Positions 42,442-51,086 of a stretch of 64,000 bases of DNA are shown one piece after another (within the stretch, counting starts at the first letter, position 1; each line of letters begins with the position of its first letter). Source of the stretch: Chitinophagaceae bacterium (GTDB lineage Bacteria > Bacteroidota > Bacteroidia > Chitinophagales > Chitinophagaceae); NCBI GenBank assembly GCA_016699815.1, contig CP065012.1, forward strand, positions 2,046,001 through 2,110,000, written 5' to 3'. Below the pieces are notes generated by a model. It was given only the letters and a program-made list of their open reading frames with translations, did no database searches and was not told the origin of the DNA. The position numbers and the translations under genes are program-made.

Positions 42442-44115
42442 ATGACAAAAAATAAAATTTTTGCCCACCTGAAGTTTGATTTTTCTTCTGGTTTAGTGGT
42501 GTTTTTAATTGCGCTTCCTTTATGCCTGGGTATTGCTATGGCTTCGGGTGCGCCATTATTTTCGGGAATTATTTCGGGTATAATTGGTGGCTTGGTTGTA
42601 GGCAGTATTTCTAATTCACCTATTAGTGTTTCCGGCCCGGCTGCGGGCTTGTCGGCTATTGTGCTTGCAGCAATTGCCTCGCTGGGTTCTTTTGAAGTTT
42701 TTTTAACTGCGGTGTTCCTTGCAGGTTTATTGCAGCTTGTGCTGGGCTTTTTAAAGGCTGGTGCAATCTCCAATTATTTTCCCAATAATGTTATTGAGGG
42801 TATGCTTGCCGGCATTGGCATTATTATTTTCTTAAAGCAAATACCCAAAGCGTTAGGCTCGGATATTGAAGTGGGCAGCGGCTTTGATATATTTATAGAT
42901 TTAGCAAAATCATTTACACAAATTCAGCCGGGTGTTATTGTAATTGCAGCTGTATCGCTTGGCATACTTATTCTTTGGGAAAAAATAAATTTTCTAAAAA
43001 AATTAAAATTGTTCCCGGCAGCATTGTTTGCCGTAATTGCTGGAACGGCATTAAACGAATTGTTTAAGGCCACAGGCAGTTCGCTGGCTATTGTATCTGG
43101 CAATTACCTGGTTAATTTACCTGAGGTTTCCAGTTTTGCAGCGTTAGGAAATATTTTTATACTGCCATCATTTTTTGATTTTTCAAATGGGTTTTCTAAT
43201 TCTGGCTTAATGAATAAAGAAGTATGGACCGTGGCTTTTACCATTGCCATAGTGGCTTCGGTGGAAACCCTGTTATGTATTGAAGCATCGGACAGGCTTG
43301 ATCCTCAAAAAAGACTTACCGATACCAACCTGGAACTTAAAGCGCAGGGCGCAGGAAATATTGTGAGTTCAATACTCGGTGGGTTGCCCATTACTTCAGT
43401 AGCGGTTCGATCTTCTGCCAATGCCAATGCAGGCGCAAAATCAAAATTATCCACTATTACACATGGAGCCTTATTATTACTAAGTGTACTTTCTGTCCCT
43501 TTTTTATTAAATAAAATTCCGCTGGCTTCGCTGGCCGCTATACTTATTGTTATTGGCTATAAATTGGCCAAACCTGCAGTGTTTAAACATTTTTACCATA
43601 GGGGTAAATACCAGTTTATTCCATTTATCATTACGGTAGTTGCCGTTGTGTTTAAAGATTTATTAATTGCTGTGGCACTGGGCATGGTAATTAGTATTTT
43701 TTCTATTCTTAGAGGAAATATGAAAAGGGCTTATTATTTCCGCAAAGAAGAATATGAAGATGGGGATATTATCCATATTCACCTGGCGCAGGAAGTATCT
43801 TTTTTAAATAAAGCGGCCATACTCTTTACGCTGGATGCAATACCGGAAAATTCCAAAGTAATCGTCAATGCTTCCGATACCGTTTATATAGCCCACGATA
43901 TTTTAGACAGTTTAAGGGAATATAAAACCATAAGAGCGCCACTAAAAAATGTAGATGTAACTCTCCTGGGTTTTAAAGAAGAATACAACCTGGAAAATAC
44001 CAATACCGATATACGCCAGGTTTCCTTTGAACATGCTTTGCTCATGAAACACCGAAACCGGATGAAAACATCCAGCCAGGTAATTGACGAAATGAAATCA
44101 ATAGGCTTTGAATAA
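42442..44115 (+). CDS. SulP family anion transporter (probable bicarbonate transporter)
   Basis: A 557-residue SulP protein with about 12-14 membrane helices. The first helix region LIALPLCLGIAMASGAPLFSGIISGIIGGLVVGS and the SNSPISVSGPAAGLSAIV motif are diagnostic. ERLDPQKR-like SDRLDPQKRLTDTNLELKAQGAGN and the GGLPITSVAVRSSANANAG loop follow. The C-terminal part is a short STAS-like domain (about 450-555). SulP members move sulfate or bicarbonate; the adjacent beta-carbonic anhydrase points to bicarbonate. Start ATG 42442 is chosen because it begins MTKNKIFAHLKFDFSSG, the usual N-terminus. Confidence 0.9.
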   Translation: MTKNKIFAHLKFDFSSGLVVFLIALPLCLGIAMASGAPLFSGIISGIIGGLVVGSISNSPISVSGPAAGLSAIVLAAIASLGSFEVFLTAVFLAGLLQLVLGFLKAGAISNYFPNNVIEGMLAGIGIIIFLKQIPKALGSDIEVGSGFDIFIDLAKSFTQIQPGVIVIAAVSLGILILWEKINFLKKLKLFPAALFAVIAGTALNELFKATGSSLAIVSGNYLVNLPEVSSFAALGNIFILPSFFDFSNGFSNSGLMNKEVWTVAFTIAIVASVETLLCIEASDRLDPQKRLTDTNLELKAQGAGNIVSSILGGLPITSVAVRSSANANAGAKSKLSTITHGALLLLSVLSVPFLLNKIPLASLAAILIVIGYKLAKPAVFKHFYHRGKYQFIPFIITVVAVVFKDLLIAVALGMVISIFSILRGNMKRAYYFRKEEYEDGDIIHIHLAQEVSFLNKAAILFTLDAIPENSKVIVNASDTVYIAHDILDSLREYKTIRAPLKNVDVTLLGFKEEYNLENTNTDIRQVSFEHALLMKHRNRMKTSSQVIDEMKSIGFE

Positions 44116-44192
44116 AACAGAAATAAAAATAAATGACTCTGTTTTTTTGGATAACCAGCAATATTTTTTTGTAAACTATAAATTAATAAATT

Positions 44193-44837
44193 ATGCCTGA
44201 TTTTTATAACAATATTATTGAAAACAACAGAAAATGGGTGGAAGCCAACCTGGCCAGCGACCCCGATTTTTTTAACCACTTAAAAGATGCGCAAAGCCCG
44301 CCGTTATTATGGATTGGCTGCTCTGACAGCCGGGTGCCCGCCAATGAAATTATTGGCGCACAGCCTGGTGAAGTTTTTGTGCACAGGAATATTGCCAATA
44401 TGGTGATACATACCGATATGAACATGCTGAGTGTATTGGATTACTCCGTAAATGTGTTAAAAGTAAAACACATTATTGTATGCGGCCATTATGGCTGCGG
44501 TGGCGTAAAAGCTGCAATGGGTAATACACCTGTAGGCATTATTGATAACTGGATACGGCATATAAAAGACAGTTATCGCTTTCGTAAAAATGAAATTGAA
44601 TCCATAACCGATGAAAAAGAAAAATTTGACCGCTTTGTGGAATGGAATACCAAGCAGCAGGTACTTAATTTGGCCGTAACTTCTATTGTACAGCAGGCAT
44701 GGAGCAAAGGGCAGGCATTGGCCATACACGGCTGGGTTTACGGCCTCGATACCGGGTTAATAAAAGATTTAAATGTAACCTTTAGTTCGCATGACGATAT
44801 AAGGAACAACAGCGTGTATAAATTAGATTTTGAGTAA
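44193..44837 (+). CDS. can: Beta-class carbonic anhydrase
   Basis: A 214-residue zinc enzyme interconverting carbon dioxide and bicarbonate. The zinc ligands are C43, H99 and C102, with the D45-R47 catalytic dyad in CSDSRVPA and the second motif CGHYGCGG. It is the usual length for bacterial beta-type enzymes. It follows the SulP gene by 77 bp on the same strand; the pair probably acts together in bicarbonate uptake and supply for carboxylases. Confidence 0.95.
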   Translation: MPDFYNNIIENNRKWVEANLASDPDFFNHLKDAQSPPLLWIGCSDSRVPANEIIGAQPGEVFVHRNIANMVIHTDMNMLSVLDYSVNVLKVKHIIVCGHYGCGGVKAAMGNTPVGIIDNWIRHIKDSYRFRKNEIESITDEKEKFDRFVEWNTKQQVLNLAVTSIVQQAWSKGQALAIHGWVYGLDTGLIKDLNVTFSSHDDIRNNSVYKLDFE

Positions 44838-44854
44838 AGTAAGAACCATTCCTG

Positions 44855-44891
44855 AATAGAAATACGTAGCCTTTGGTTGCGTATTTCTATT
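44855..44891. terminator. Long hairpin after carbonic anhydrase
   Basis: AATAGAAATACG (44855-44866) pairs perfectly over 12 bp with CGTATTTCTATT (44880-44891), and the loop contains a further GCC/GGT stem. It lies 18 bp past the stop codon between convergent genes and can serve as a terminator in both directions, though the T-run on the plus strand is short. Confidence 0.6.
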
Positions 44892-44954
44892 TGCTGCGAA
44901 AGAATTATTATTTGTTGAAAAAAATATAAACAATGCCAGCTTTTCCCAATTTTA

Positions 44955-45542
44955 TTACAAGTCAGCTTTCGCTTTTTCTTTTATAATAGCATTATTGATA
45001 CGGTCAAAATATATTAATGTAACAAAACAATTAATCATGTTGTCATGGTCAATTGATAATTGGATTTCACCCTTATCAATATTCCAGGTTGAAGAATATT
45101 TGCAATTGTCAAACTTAACTTCATACATTCTTCTTCCATCATCATGTGGCTGAGTAAAAGAGTCAAAAGTTTCTGTTTCTTCGGATGGCCGGCCATATTT
45201 TTCAATTAACATCTTTTTTAAATCAAAATAATTGCCTGAAAGTGTTGACCAGGTTTCTCTATTAGAAAAAATTACAGCAATTTTATACACTAAATCTTTT
45301 TGTTTTAATGTAGCAACAGCAATAATGCATTCTTTATAGCCTGCAAAGTCCCCAGTTAGCATGGCTATGCCATCTTCAGATTTTAAAATCCTAAACCCGT
45401 TTAGTTTCATTTTGTAAACATATTCTGCAAGGGTTCCGTTAATTGGCACTCCTTTAAAATTAAGGTGCTCGGGTGGCTGGCTGTAGGCAAACAAATGACA
45501 AGCAAATAGAAATACAATTGCTATAAAAAATTTTGTTTTCAT
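44955..45542 (-). CDS. Secreted protein of unknown function
   Basis: A 195-residue exported protein. ATG 45542 starts a signal peptide (FFIAIVFLFACHLFAYSQ). The mature part begins PPEHLNFKGVPINGTLAEYVYKMKLNGF and includes FDNCKYSSTWNIDKGEIQL. The HLNFKGVPINGT start recurs in Bacteroidota secreted proteins of no known role. An in-frame extension to 45647 lacks a signal at its N-terminus and is not used. Convergent with carbonic anhydrase. Confidence 0.7.
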   Translation of the reverse strand: MKTKFFIAIVFLFACHLFAYSQPPEHLNFKGVPINGTLAEYVYKMKLNGFRILKSEDGIAMLTGDFAGYKECIIAVATLKQKDLVYKIAVIFSNRETWSTLSGNYFDLKKMLIEKYGRPSEETETFDSFTQPHDDGRRMYEVKFDNCKYSSTWNIDKGEIQLSIDHDNMINCFVTLIYFDRINNAIIKEKAKADL

Positions 45543-45720
45543 AATAAATGTTTTATGGAAATATGTACATAAAGTGAGTAAAAAAGATTTACTAAATGGT
45601 GGAAGCATCCTTATTGCTAAAAATATGCAACATTTGTAAAATCTCAAAAAATAAATTTATTTGAATCTCTGCTTTTTTACTCCTAATGCTAAGGAGTGTA
45701 AAGTTTGGCGTAGTAATCGT

Positions 45721-46285
45721 TTATTGTTTATTTACTATTTCTTCCATTCGTTTTGTGGTTATCCTTAAAGCCAAAGCCTGGGAATCGGAGCGTAAATAAT
45801 AAAATTTACCGTTCGGCATAATAAATATTGAATTACCGCAATGGCAACATTCGTTGAATAAAAGTGCAAAAAGAAACCTGCTGCTATCAATGATAATATG
45901 GTGGTTTCACTTTATAATTTTGTTTACGTTTTCACCTGGTGCTCTAATGTTAAAATAACTGATATTCTTTCTTGTTTTAACATTGTTTTCTGCTCCAGCA
46001 TTTATTCTTTTTATTCCAGCTAAGATGGTATGTTTGCTGTTCTGGTCAAATATTCTATCAACAATAACTACTGTTATAATTGCATTTAATAATTATTGTG
46101 TCACTTAGTGTATTGCTTATTATTGAAAGGAATGTTTTTAATTTGGCCAGTGTAGTATCATTTAAATTGCCGGATGAAATATTATTCTTATTACTACAAC
46201 CGTTTGTAATATTTGTAACACTACAGCTTTCAATAATAGAAAAGGGTATAAATAAGAGAAGAAAATTTGAAAAGAATATTCTCAT
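45721..46285 (-). pseudogene. Decayed lipoprotein gene (frameshift plus in-frame TGA)
   Basis: ATG 46285 begins a lipoprotein-like signal (FFSNFLLLFIPFSIIESC) and 75 residues ending at 46058. Near there the coding quality passes to another frame: ITVVIVDRIFDQNSKHTILAGIKRI ... NIRAPGENVNKIIK, then an in-frame TGA (45907-45909), then NHHIIIDSSRFLFALLFNECCHCGN ... LRSDSQALALRITTKRMEEIVNKQ and a normal stop at 45721. Read as one gene of about 188 codons with one frameshift and one nonsense codon. Family not recognised. Confidence 0.6.
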
Positions 46286-46352
46286 TAAATTCCCCGTGGG
46301 TTATTTTTAAAATGCCTGCTTTAAAATAGAATAAGCATAAGGATACTGCAGG

Positions 46353-46763
46353 TTATTTTATAGCCACATATTTCAGCCTTATTACTCCTTCATCCACCGG
46401 CTGATCTATAATTAAAGTGGTTGCAGTTAACTCACTAACAAAATTTACCTGCATTGTGCTGATGCAGTTGCTGTTTATATAAAGCGAATCAGTTTGATAT
46501 TGAAAATTTCCGGTACAAACACGGTAATCCCCGTTTTTATCTTCTTTTTGTATAAACTGACCGTTGTTTTTAAATTCACGGGTATGGGAATTGTCTGTAG
46601 TAATTTTTGTCCAGGTAAAATTACCGCCGTTAAAATAGCCATCATATACCTCTTTGTACTGCCATTTTCCATAAATGCCATTATTTTTAATAACATTTTC
46701 TTTATTACAAGATGTACAAACAGCCAGTAAAACTAATGTGGACAGTAAAAAAATTATTTTCAT
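46353..46763 (-). CDS. Lipocalin-like lipoprotein, unknown function
   Basis: A 136-residue lipoprotein with signal IIFLLSTLVLLAVCTSC and lipobox, then IYGKWQYKEVYDGYFNGG and FKNNGQFIQKEDKNGDYRVCTGNFQYQTDSLYI, the alternating strand pattern of lipocalin-like lipoproteins. It is similar in plan to the 146-residue lipoprotein at 41.3-41.8 kb. Intact, although its downstream neighbour is decayed. Confidence 0.68.
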   Translation of the reverse strand: MKIIFLLSTLVLLAVCTSCNKENVIKNNGIYGKWQYKEVYDGYFNGGNFTWTKITTDNSHTREFKNNGQFIQKEDKNGDYRVCTGNFQYQTDSLYINSNCISTMQVNFVSELTATTLIIDQPVDEGVIRLKYVAIK

Positions 46764-46877
46764 AATAGTAGGGTTTTAGTAAAAAAGAGATGACAACAAT
46801 AGCTTGTTTTTTGCTGCATTAAATGCCTGGTAATTTTAAATACCTCAGTAAAAGTATGAATATTTTAACTTAAATAT

Positions 46878-47243
46878 TTATTCTGCCTGCATTAAAAAGT
46901 TAATAATATTGCACTCCATTCTATAATCTGCCGGGATGTTTCCTTGAAAAAGTAGCAAATTGTTCCCGCCTGAAAGCATTGCCAGCTCTGCTAAAAATGT
47001 ATTGGATATATTGGCAACAGCAGTATAGAGGTGAGGCGAAATATCTTTTAATATTTTTTCAAAAAGGAGATAGTATTTTTTTAGATCTTCAATATGAGTT
47101 ACCGGCTATAAAAACAAGTGTACTTCATTAAATAGTATTGCATAAACATCTGGGTAAAACGTAAATTTTTTGGAAGAAAAGCAGGGATGATAAATATGCT
47201 TTGGGTTGAACAAAATTTTGGTTACTGTCAATGTTTTTTTCAT
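46878..47243 (-). pseudogene. Small gene interrupted by one in-frame TAG
   Basis: From ATG 47243 the frame reads MKKTLTVTKILFNPKHIYH and continues for 45 codons to a TAG at 47106-47108. The same frame then continues without any other stop for 75 codons (PVTHIEDLKKYYLLFEKIL ... ECNIINFLMQAE) to TAA at 46878. The second half looks like a real helical protein. So one nonsense mutation separates two halves of a gene of about 121 codons. Family not recognised. It lies 75 bp downstream (in the direction of transcription) of the unknown 542-residue protein gene and could be cotranscribed with it. Confidence 0.55.
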
Positions 47244-47318
47244 AAAAAAGTACAGCAATTTTTACTGTTATAGTGAAGTATCAAACAATTTTTAACCTAT
47301 TATTAATCAAGTGGGTAA

Positions 47319-48947
47319 TTATTTTTGCCCTTGAGTATTAAGCAATTTCCAAAATCCACTGCATTTTTGAAGGTTTTTAATAAAAGCAGCTTCACTGTTA
47401 TTATACTGTAGCATGAACACGTTTGCCAGATCTTTTTTCTCTTTTAACGAAAGGCTGTTATTTTTATCTGCCAAAAGGTATAGTAGGGAAAGGGTTTCGT
47501 TTTTTGCGGTAAGTTGAAATTGCGTTTTTAGTTTTTGATATCCATTTTGGATTGCTGCTTTGCGGTTGCTATTAAAATGCTTATTGATATAATTGCTTAT
47601 AAGAGTGCTAATTTCCGGGGCAAAAAATGCCGGAGTATTATTTTTATTTAGGTGAAGTGAAACCGGGCCAGCAGTAAATTTTTTTAGAATATTTACAGGA
47701 GTGCGGTATTTTTTGTCTGTATTGATCTTTTTCCATTCTGTTTTTGAAAGTACATTTATATCAGTTTGCACAGGCCTGAAACCAAGACGATAATAAAACC
47801 AAAAGGCACCACTCTTTAAACCTTCCGGGTTTCCTTTGCCAAACTGGTAGGGATTTACATAAAAGTAACTTACTTTAAAATTTTGATGATACAGGCGAAG
47901 TACCTGGCAAAACATCCATGCCGATTCGCCCTTGCGAAATGCAGGATATATATTTACCCCAATTTTACAACTAGTGCCCAATATCCAACCGCCGCCATAA
48001 GAAACCGGAATACCATTTTTAAACGCCATATAACCAATATAACTTTCAAGAGAAAGCCTCCTGTCTTTTTTCAAATACACTAATGCAATGCTAAAGCCAC
48101 GGCCCATGTTAAACAATTGTACGGCCTGCTCATCTGCAAAAGTAACCGGGTCGGTTTCCCGGCTTAAGAGCGCCAGTGAAGTTTTTAGTGTATCACAAAG
48201 TTGCCCTTTTTGCTCTGTTGTAAGTTTAACCGGGAGATTTATTTTTTTATTGAGTACCCATTTAGTATTAATTTGGTTTATAGATTTTTTCTGATAATAA
48301 ATATTTTCGGTGCTAAACTTTAAGAATGTTCGGCTGTATTGAGGATTAGTTATTTTCCATTGTACAAAAACCTGTAGCTGCCTGAACATTTCTTCCTTAA
48401 TGTTTAAGGGCAAATTACTTTCATCAATAGCCCTCAATAGCCAGTTTAATTGTGCCTGCTTGTTTTTGATTGCTGATATTGTGGCAATTCTTTGCCCCAG
48501 TTTCATTTCATCCTGTGTGGTTTTTTCAAACTCTGCAAAAGGGCAGATGAGTTGAAGTATATTTCTTACTGTATCTGCGTCTGCAAATGAGGAGTGCAAG
48601 CTTACTGCTTGTGTAAATTTTTGGCTTAACCATTTTGTAAGGCTAAAGCTATAGCTGCAAATTAGTTCTGTATTTATTATTCCATCGCCACTAAGCACAT
48701 TATATAAGGCCGGGCTTGATTGCTTTACAGCTAAAGCAACCCTTTTTAACTCTTTGTTTACTGCACTGTGTATTTTTGGGCTATAAGGAAATGCGCTCAA
48801 AAACAATAGCTGCTCATGATATTCTTTTATAAATAGCGGCCGTGTTAATAGTATTTGGGATAACAGCTCCAACACCCTTAGTAAAGTTGAAGGATCAGGC
48901 GCTTGTTTTAATTGCAATAGTAGTTTTATGCCGGTTAGTTTTTTCAT
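47319..48947 (-). CDS. Unknown 542-residue protein with possible C-terminal GNAT-like fold
   Basis: I do not recognise this protein. The first 270 residues are mostly helical with no signal peptide. From about 285 to 400 the pattern resembles an acyl-CoA N-acyltransferase: SYIGYMAFKNGIPVSYGGGWILGTSCKIGVNIYPAFRKGESAWMF, then NPEGLKSGAFWFYYRLGFRP, similar to the strand 4/helix/strand 5 region of GNAT enzymes where a YYRLGF motif is usual. The last 130 residues are helical. It is likely cytoplasmic. Neighbours give no clue. Confidence 0.6.
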   Translation of the reverse strand: MKKLTGIKLLLQLKQAPDPSTLLRVLELLSQILLTRPLFIKEYHEQLLFLSAFPYSPKIHSAVNKELKRVALAVKQSSPALYNVLSGDGIINTELICSYSFSLTKWLSQKFTQAVSLHSSFADADTVRNILQLICPFAEFEKTTQDEMKLGQRIATISAIKNKQAQLNWLLRAIDESNLPLNIKEEMFRQLQVFVQWKITNPQYSRTFLKFSTENIYYQKKSINQINTKWVLNKKINLPVKLTTEQKGQLCDTLKTSLALLSRETDPVTFADEQAVQLFNMGRGFSIALVYLKKDRRLSLESYIGYMAFKNGIPVSYGGGWILGTSCKIGVNIYPAFRKGESAWMFCQVLRLYHQNFKVSYFYVNPYQFGKGNPEGLKSGAFWFYYRLGFRPVQTDINVLSKTEWKKINTDKKYRTPVNILKKFTAGPVSLHLNKNNTPAFFAPEISTLISNYINKHFNSNRKAAIQNGYQKLKTQFQLTAKNETLSLLYLLADKNNSLSLKEKKDLANVFMLQYNNSEAAFIKNLQKCSGFWKLLNTQGQK

Positions 48948-49029
48948 AGTACAATGTTACAAAGCGTAGCAATGTTCGGGCATGATTATTGTCAGTAGAA
49001 ATAGCGCTTTAATAATGGCTCGTTGTACT

Positions 49030-49647
49030 TTATTTTCTATTTACTATTTTGTTTGCAAACCATATATACATTGCTGCAATTAGGTAAAAGAATAGGGCCA
49101 TGCCCAAACAGTTAATGGTTACTTTCTTTAAACCCAAACCGGGTACATCTAAAAATGGATAAGGATAAAAGTTTGAATAGTGGCCACGAATTAATACAAA
49201 TGCCAGGTAAAGTAGGGGAAAAACCAGCCAGTATTTGATTTGGCTGTAAGGTAATTTGTTTGTTTTAATATGGAGGAACCAAAAAATGATTACCAATAGC
49301 GGGTTTAGTGAATGGAGCGTTTCATCTGCTACTTTTTGCATTCCTGCCGGGTTCCAGGTTTGCCTTAATAAGAATTGATAAACTAACCCAACAATGGTAA
49401 TGTACACGGTAATAGCAGATAATGTTCCAAAACTGAATTGAATATTTTCTTTATGTATTAAAAAATCGTAAGTTAGATAAGTAAAATATACTGCCACAAT
49501 GGTATTGGATAAAATAGTAAAATAACTAAAGAACCGGATAGAAGTTTCAAAAACCGAATGTGTGCTATTTGCAAGCATTAAATAATATTGTGTAACTACT
49601 GCCAGCAAAGAAAAAAGTGCAATACAAAGCATTAATCCTTTCTTCAT
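49030..49647 (-). CDS. Pr6Pr-family membrane protein
   Basis: A 205-residue protein with about six membrane helices. FFSYFTILSNTIVAVYFTYL near residue 40 and HYSNFYPYPFLDVPGLGLKKVTINCLGMALFFYLIAA near the C-terminus are the signatures of the Pr6Pr (FAR-17a/AIG1-like) family. Distant eukaryotic relatives are membrane serine/threonine hydrolases acting on fatty-acid esters of hydroxy fatty acids; activity in bacteria is unknown. Confidence 0.8.
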   Translation of the reverse strand: MKKGLMLCIALFSLLAVVTQYYLMLANSTHSVFETSIRFFSYFTILSNTIVAVYFTYLTYDFLIHKENIQFSFGTLSAITVYITIVGLVYQFLLRQTWNPAGMQKVADETLHSLNPLLVIIFWFLHIKTNKLPYSQIKYWLVFPLLYLAFVLIRGHYSNFYPYPFLDVPGLGLKKVTINCLGMALFFYLIAAMYIWFANKIVNRK

Positions 49648-50012
49648 TGTTTATTGAATATTAGTTGGCTTTTGCAAAAAAGATTAATACATTGTATGAC
49701 TTGTAAAAATAAATTACTGAACATTCGTAGTATTCAATTTGCCATTATTATAGATGAACCCATATTATATTGCAAGATAAAGAATAGCAGTTTCAATGAT
49801 TGTTTTTTCAATGATGATGGCTTACCGTTGCTAAAATATGGTGTTACCAAAATAAGAAAAAAGGACAAAAAAATTGCAAACCCATTTTAAATACATGAAG
49901 TTAATTATTTCAATAACGGGAAATGCTTTCCTGTTTTTGTAAAGTTTATATAAATTCAGGATTGGAAGAAAATAGAGAAACAATTAATTTTTGAAATAAT
50001 CACTTGCCTGTA
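49648..50012. other. 365-bp gap with no recognisable gene
   Basis: Lies between a Pr6Pr-family gene and a methyltransferase gene, both on the minus strand. A TTG-started 78-codon plus-strand frame (49654-49890) exists, but it has no homology that I recognise and no promoter, so it is not called. No hairpin or repeat stands out. Confidence 0.5.
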
Positions 50013-50639
50013 TCAGTTGCTTTTTACAAATTTTAAGGTTAATATCCTTGGGATTGGTGCTTCGGGGCCATCAAAAAATTCATTTACCTCAATCAGCGGC
50101 AATAAATATTTTTTTGCACTATTTGTAAATTCAGAAATATGATGGGTGTAACAATTTATGTCCAGTTCAACTTTTTCATTTTTAAATTTAGCTTTGGAGC
50201 CTGTGTATTGTTTAAAAGGATGAAGCTCGCCAATGTAGAGCGTTCCGCCGGGTTTTAGCCGCTCTGAAATAAGTCTCATAATTCTGTTAATGTTTTCTAT
50301 ATGCTCTAATACCAAGCTGCAAACAATGAGGTCGAACTGCTCATGCGTAAAATCCCAGTCAGCATTTATATCGGTTTTAATAAATTGTACATTTTGGTTG
50401 CTCCCTTTGTTTCTTGCAACAGCCAGCATTTCTTCAGATAAATCAACAGCCAGTATTTTTTTACCTTTGGTTTTGAGCCACTCCGTATTTTTACCGGTGC
50501 CGCAGCCTATTTCAAGGCAATTTTCAAATTGAATTTTTCCCAGCATTTCCCTTAGTGCTATTGCTTCAAGGTCTCTTGTTTTATTTTCATTGCTGTCGTA
50601 TTGTTCCGACCATTGGTTATATGCTCCTTCTACACTCAT
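50013..50639 (-). CDS. Class I SAM-dependent methyltransferase
   Basis: A 208-residue methyltransferase of the Methyltransf_11/25 type: FENCLEIGCGTGKNTEWL (motif I), ILAVDLSEEMLAVARNKG, FDLIVCSLVLEHIENINRIM and LKPGGTLYIGELHP. The N-terminal YNQWSEQYDSNENKTRDLEA is common to bacterial small-molecule methyltransferases. It overlaps the upstream DUF1398 gene by 4 bp (ATGA), indicating coupled translation. Confidence 0.87.
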   Translation of the reverse strand: MSVEGAYNQWSEQYDSNENKTRDLEAIALREMLGKIQFENCLEIGCGTGKNTEWLKTKGKKILAVDLSEEMLAVARNKGSNQNVQFIKTDINADWDFTHEQFDLIVCSLVLEHIENINRIMRLISERLKPGGTLYIGELHPFKQYTGSKAKFKNEKVELDINCYTHHISEFTNSAKKYLLPLIEVNEFFDGPEAPIPRILTLKFVKSN

Positions 50640-51073
50640 GGTTTTGTTTTTGTTGTTGGGATTATTTCCTTTAAAATTTCATTGGCATTTTTGTCATAGT
50701 ACGTACAGGTCATTTTATCTATAGAAACCATCCATTTTTCTACGCCATATTTTGCACTGTCCATGCAAAATGTTTGAAAATCGGTTTTACCCTGCTGATG
50801 CGCTTTGAGCCGGGTTATAAATTGTCCGGCATTTGCAGCAGTACATACGGTTAATAGTTTATACAATCCCGGGGAAGAAATTTTGTAGCCATTCAATCCG
50901 TAATAATCCGTATGTCCATCTGTTACAAATGTTTCATACTGCGTTATGCCCAGGCTTTTTAAATTCTGTATAAAGTCAGGAAAGTCTACTCCCGATTTTA
51001 CTTTACTGTGTATTGCTTTTATTTGATCTAAAGTGAACAATATATTGCTGTTTGCTGAATTATTTGATAGCAT
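50636..51073 (-). CDS. DUF1398 family protein
   Basis: A 145-residue cytoplasmic protein of the DUF1398 (YbcV-like) family. SGVDFPDFIQNLKSLGITQYETFVTDGHTDYYG and FCMDSAKYGVEKWMVSIDKMTCTYYDKNANEIL are the family's conserved parts. Function unknown. Followed with a 4-bp overlap by a methyltransferase. Confidence 0.85.
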   Translation of the reverse strand: MLSNNSANSNILFTLDQIKAIHSKVKSGVDFPDFIQNLKSLGITQYETFVTDGHTDYYGLNGYKISSPGLYKLLTVCTAANAGQFITRLKAHQQGKTDFQTFCMDSAKYGVEKWMVSIDKMTCTYYDKNANEILKEIIPTTKTKP

Positions 51074-51086
51074 TGCATTTAAAAAA

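Noticed and set aside
46878..47243. TAG readthrough (amino-acid recoding) at 47106
   Set aside because: No recoding of TAG is known in Bacteroidota and other nearby small genes carry TGA or frameshifts as well, so ordinary decay is simpler. Kept only as a check.
49654..49890. 78-codon plus-strand frame with TTG start
   Set aside because: No recognisable family, promoter or signal; composition is that of AT-rich intergenic DNA.
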